Below, piece by piece: positions 17,871 through 20,275 of a stretch of 20,275 nucleotides of DNA. The stretch's first letter is position 1. Each line of letters starts with the position of its first letter. A model generated the notes under the pieces. It was not told where the DNA came from. It was given only the letters and a program-made list of their open reading frames with translations, and ran no database searches. Source of the DNA: Gnetum montanum (taxonomy: Eukaryota; Streptophyta; Gnetopsida; Gnetales; Gnetaceae); NCBI GenBank assembly GCA_015680685.1, contig MNCI01022398.1, positions 1-20,275 on the forward strand, written 5' to 3'. The position numbers and the translations under genes are program-made.

Positions 17871-19729
17871 TTTCGTTTTCCTTAAAAGTTTGAATTCCCA
17901 GTTTACATTCTATGATTACATCTTCATAGTACAAGTTACACTTTCCTTTATGTTTTCCTTGGCATAGTTATCATTTAGGTTACATTTGCACTTTTTTCAT
18001 GTTTACACTTAAACAACAAACAAGCAAAAAGACTTTCATTCCATCTCCCTGCATTATTTCTTCTCAACATTCAGACAACTCTAAACAAAAAAAAACTGGA
18101 ATATGAAAACAACAAAAAATGTATAAATACATAAATGGACGATTACAAAAGTTAACCAAGTTTATGCATCTTTTCATACACAACTCAAAAAAAAATTCTG
18201 TTTACAACCCACAGAAACATAACTAATAACAACACCAAATTTAAAAACTAAACATCAGAATCAAGAGGGGCTTTCCCCTCAAACTCCCTTGCATCATGAG
18301 TTTCCCCTCCACTGAGGACACCTTTGTAGCCACCATCATCGCCATGACTCTATAAAAGGGTAAAAGAAAATAGTTAACTAAAAAACACAAAAAAAAGGAG
18401 AGCTAAAGAGTAGGTTTTACATTAGAGGGTTAGCACTTGTAAAAGCTTTCAAGGTTCATGCTAGGCGTGTAGGCCCTACATGTTGGGAATGTGGGCATGT
18501 AGACCTTACACGCTGAGCATTTTGGCCCCTCCCTGCATGCTAAGCATGTCACTAGATTGCATTCCAAACATAAAATTGGTCATATGTTCAGCAAAGGAGA
18601 CAAAGGTTGACATTGGCCTGCACACTAATATCTATGCCAAAGAAACAGGCTAGGCCTCATACAAATTCTATGCGCCAAAATAAGAAACACCGAACACAAA
18701 TTAACGAAAAAAATAAATAAAAACACAAGTTTAGACAGAGGACCAGGGTCTACCGGTGCATTGATCCAGACATCATGGCCTTGGGTAGGCATCGGAGCAT
18801 TGCCTCACTCTCCTCAGCAAAGGTCAAGTCAGGCTCCTTCCTTCCTTGGTCTGTCACCCGCTTTCCCTTGCCCATCCCATCGCACCGCATTCAAGACCTT
18901 TATGCTGGAGCAAGGACGTGCACGTTAAAAGTCCCTGTTTGGCATTCACACTGAGGATTTCTAAGTGAAGTAGGTTCGCACTGGAAGTTGGTTTTGAGGC
19001 TTCATGCTAAATCCCCCATGCTGTTTTCATGCTAGGATTTTTCGCTGCATACTAATTGCATGATGGAGCATTCACGCTGGGGTTTCAGCCCCCTGCATGC
19101 TGAAGGTTTCTCCAGGGCATGCACACTGGACACTTTCATCTGATGCTTCACACCATGATCTTTGCCGCCTTTGCTCCCTCCTCCACACTGGATCTTCGCC
19201 TTTCCCTACCCCCTACGACCAGATCCTTGCCTCCTCGTCACGCTGAATCTCCCACTGTTTCATGCTGAAGCTTAGATCAGGTTCACGCTAAAGCTTAGCT
19301 TAGGTTCATGCTGTTCTCTTTGGTTCTAGCTCAACTTTGGGTTTACACCTACTACAGTGATAAAAGTAAATTTTCCAATTTTTAAGTTAATTTTATTAAG
19401 TATAAATCTTCACGCCCCTCATTGCTCACGTCCACTCACCCTCATAGAAAGTCGGCACTTTGGGTATTTTACTATAAAATAAAATAAAAATAAACACAAC
19501 ATTAGCTAAAAAACATATAAATATAAACAAACCAAGAATAAACAAAAAGAGTATATAAATATTCACTAGGCTAAACATTACCCACATAAGACCTTCCCTC
19601 TCACGGTGACTCTTGTTGTCTAAACTAAACACCTTGGTGCATATTCTTCATCTTGTAGTCTCACACCTAATAAGGATTATAAATCGTACAATCAACTAGA
19701 AATCATAAACAAATAGGTACAGCCCGGTA
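17871..19729 (+). other. Noncoding protease-RT spacer of element C
   Basis: About 1.9 kb without credible coding on either strand. The first part (17871-18430) is AT-rich with loose repeats of TTTACATT and TTACACTTT, and a TATAAAAGG at 18351. The middle (18430-19330) is crowded with CACGCTG and CATGCTG-like motifs. The last part (19330-19729) is AT-rich. Ogre-type Tat elements have an intron at this position, and the spacer could be one. A decayed nested insertion is the alternative. Confidence 0.5.
18430..19330 (+). repeat. Zone of dispersed CACGCTG/CATGCTG motifs
   Basis: Motifs of the form CA(C/T)(G/A)CT(G/A) occur near 18458, 18507, 18535, 18620, 18946, 19004, 19018, 19028, 19070, 19096, 19122, 19186, 19240, 19262, 19283 and 19308, often 20-40 bases apart. 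Near 19266-19312 AAGCTTAG and TTCACGCTAA form a short tandem repeat of about 24 bases. The same motif class marks the LTR of C at 12574-13350. Confidence 0.55.
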
Positions 19730-19805
19730 AGGTCCTAAACTATCACGATTGGCTAGGTATAGCCTTAAACTACCATGCAGCCAGCTGAGACGATAAACCA
19801 ACGCT
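19730..19805 (+). repeat. 30-bp-period array just upstream of pol in C
   Basis: TAAAC cores at 19736, 19766 and 19794 (spacing 30 and 28) in GGTCCTAAACTATC, AGCCTTAAACTACC and ACGATAAACCA. The position matches the 60-bp array of B (10937-11100) upstream of its pol. Confidence 0.65.
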
Positions 19806-19861
19806 AGCATACTTCGAGCATATTTAAATATTTGAATTGGTGTCATAAAATAATAAGAAAC

Positions 19862-19908
19862 CCCCTCCCCCTCCCTTTTATTAACGTTGCTTCCTATGGC
19901 TTGGTAGG
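19862..19908 (+). promoter_or_regulatory. 3' splice-site-like sequence before pol of C
   Basis: A pyrimidine tract (CCCCTCCCCCTCCCTTTT), then TTAAC (a possible branch site), and TTGGTAG ending at 19907, nine bases before the pol ATG at 19916. B shows a comparable tract plus AG at the same place. Suggestive only. Confidence 0.35.
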
Positions 19909-19915
19909 AGCAAGC

Positions 19916-20275
19916 ATGAATAGCAAGAAACTATTTGCACCACTGTTCATCAATGGACCATACGGATCCATCCACTGGGAGATGATTAGAAAGTCCATTG
20001 ATTTAGGCACATCGAGTTACAAAAACTCTGTGGCATCGATAGAGCAAACGATAGAACACTTTCAGAGCATGATGAAATCGTTGGATATTGAAGCTGATAA
20101 CATCACCGAGGATCCATTAATTGAAACCCCCATCACTATGCCAAGCGGTGAAGTTAAGATACTAAAACTAAGTACTTTACTAAACCCACAACTTTTCGAT
20201 GACATAGCAAAAGTGCTAAAAAGCAACATCAAGGCATTCGCTTGGTCTTACACTGACATGCCTGGGCTAGACCCT
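19916..20275 (+). CDS. Pol N-terminus of element C, leading into reverse transcriptase (partial)
   Basis: Open from ATG 19916 to the last base, 120 codons, with no stop; the frame is in fact open from 19808. The first 70 residues are a leader of unknown function. Then S-G-E-V-K-I-L-K-L-S, a helix, and A-F-A-W-S-Y-T-D-M-P-G-L-D-P, the conserved entry to the reverse transcriptase of plant Ty3/gypsy elements. The same passage occurs in B at 10430-10560 (minus strand). That this stretch is intact while gag-protease has many stops is notable. The RT palm lies beyond the window. The ATG could be internal if the frame is joined to gag-protease by splicing. Confidence 0.8.
   Translation, partial: MNSKKLFAPLFINGPYGSIHWEMIRKSIDLGTSSYKNSVASIEQTIEHFQSMMKSLDIEADNITEDPLIETPITMPSGEVKILKLSTLLNPQLFDDIAKVLKSNIKAFAWSYTDMPGLDP

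Larger units (their letters stand above)
11405..20275 (+). mobile_element. Element C: Tat-type Ty3/gypsy retrotransposon, 5' LTR to start of RT
   Basis: Plus-strand order: 5' LTR, primer-binding-like site, gag, zinc knuckle, proline-rich peptide repeats, protease, acidic tail, a noncoding spacer with tandem arrays, and the pol N-terminus, which is open to the last base of the window. It lies in the opposite orientation to A and B and interrupts B at 11404; the five bases before it are CCCTA, a candidate target duplication whose partner would be beyond the window. It is the best preserved of the three. Confidence 0.88.

Noticed and set aside
18351-18358. TATAAAAG as a promoter inside the spacer of C
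   Set aside because: A single TATA match in AT-rich DNA with no LTR terminus or coding frame attached to it.

Overview
The window looks like intergenic DNA from a large plant genome, most likely a seed plant with heavily decayed LTR retrotransposons; I cannot name the species. No host gene, tRNA, rRNA or CRISPR array was found. Almost everything is explained by three related Ty3/gypsy elements of the Tat type (dual RNase H: a degenerate ordinary RNase H followed by an archaeal-type RNase H before integrase).

Layout. Element A (minus strand, about 1-3373) is the most decayed. From high to low coordinates it holds RNase H, archaeal-type RNase H, integrase, a 30-bp-period array, a polypurine tract and the start of its 3' LTR, which runs out of the window at base 1. 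Its integrase is split by a 663-bp insertion (1328-1990) flanked by the 10-bp direct repeat GTCATTTTTT; the insert is largely a copy of A's own 3' tail and LTR start. Element B (minus strand, about 3374-11404) has a 3' LTR at about 3374-5410, a 3' noncoding region with a 30-bp array, then integrase, archaeal-type RNase H, RNase H and reverse transcriptase up to about 10790, then two further arrays. Element C (plus strand, 11405 to beyond the window) has a complete 5' LTR (11405-13535), a primer-binding-site-like sequence, a long gag-protease frame (13661-17577) broken mainly by nonsense codons, a noncoding spacer of about 2.3 kb with arrays at both ends, and the intact N-terminal part of pol up to the last base.

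The simplest history is nesting: B inserted in A, then C inserted in B just upstream of B's pol. This predicts the missing 5' parts of B, then of A, on the far side of C beyond the window.

The most interesting signals are: (1) a family-specific core, close to ATGACCTTAAACTA in element sense, built into tandem arrays with periods near 26, 30 and 60 bp at two fixed places (after integrase, and between protease and reverse transcriptase); (2) the long protease-RT spacer ending in a pyrimidine tract plus AG in both B and C, which resembles the intron known from Ogre-type Tat elements; (3) a six-copy proline-rich peptide repeat between zinc knuckle and protease in C; (4) dispersed CACGCTG/CATGCTG-like motifs both in C's LTR and in its spacer; (5) two single-N sites, one of them sitting between identical 46-bp copies and likely an assembly artefact.
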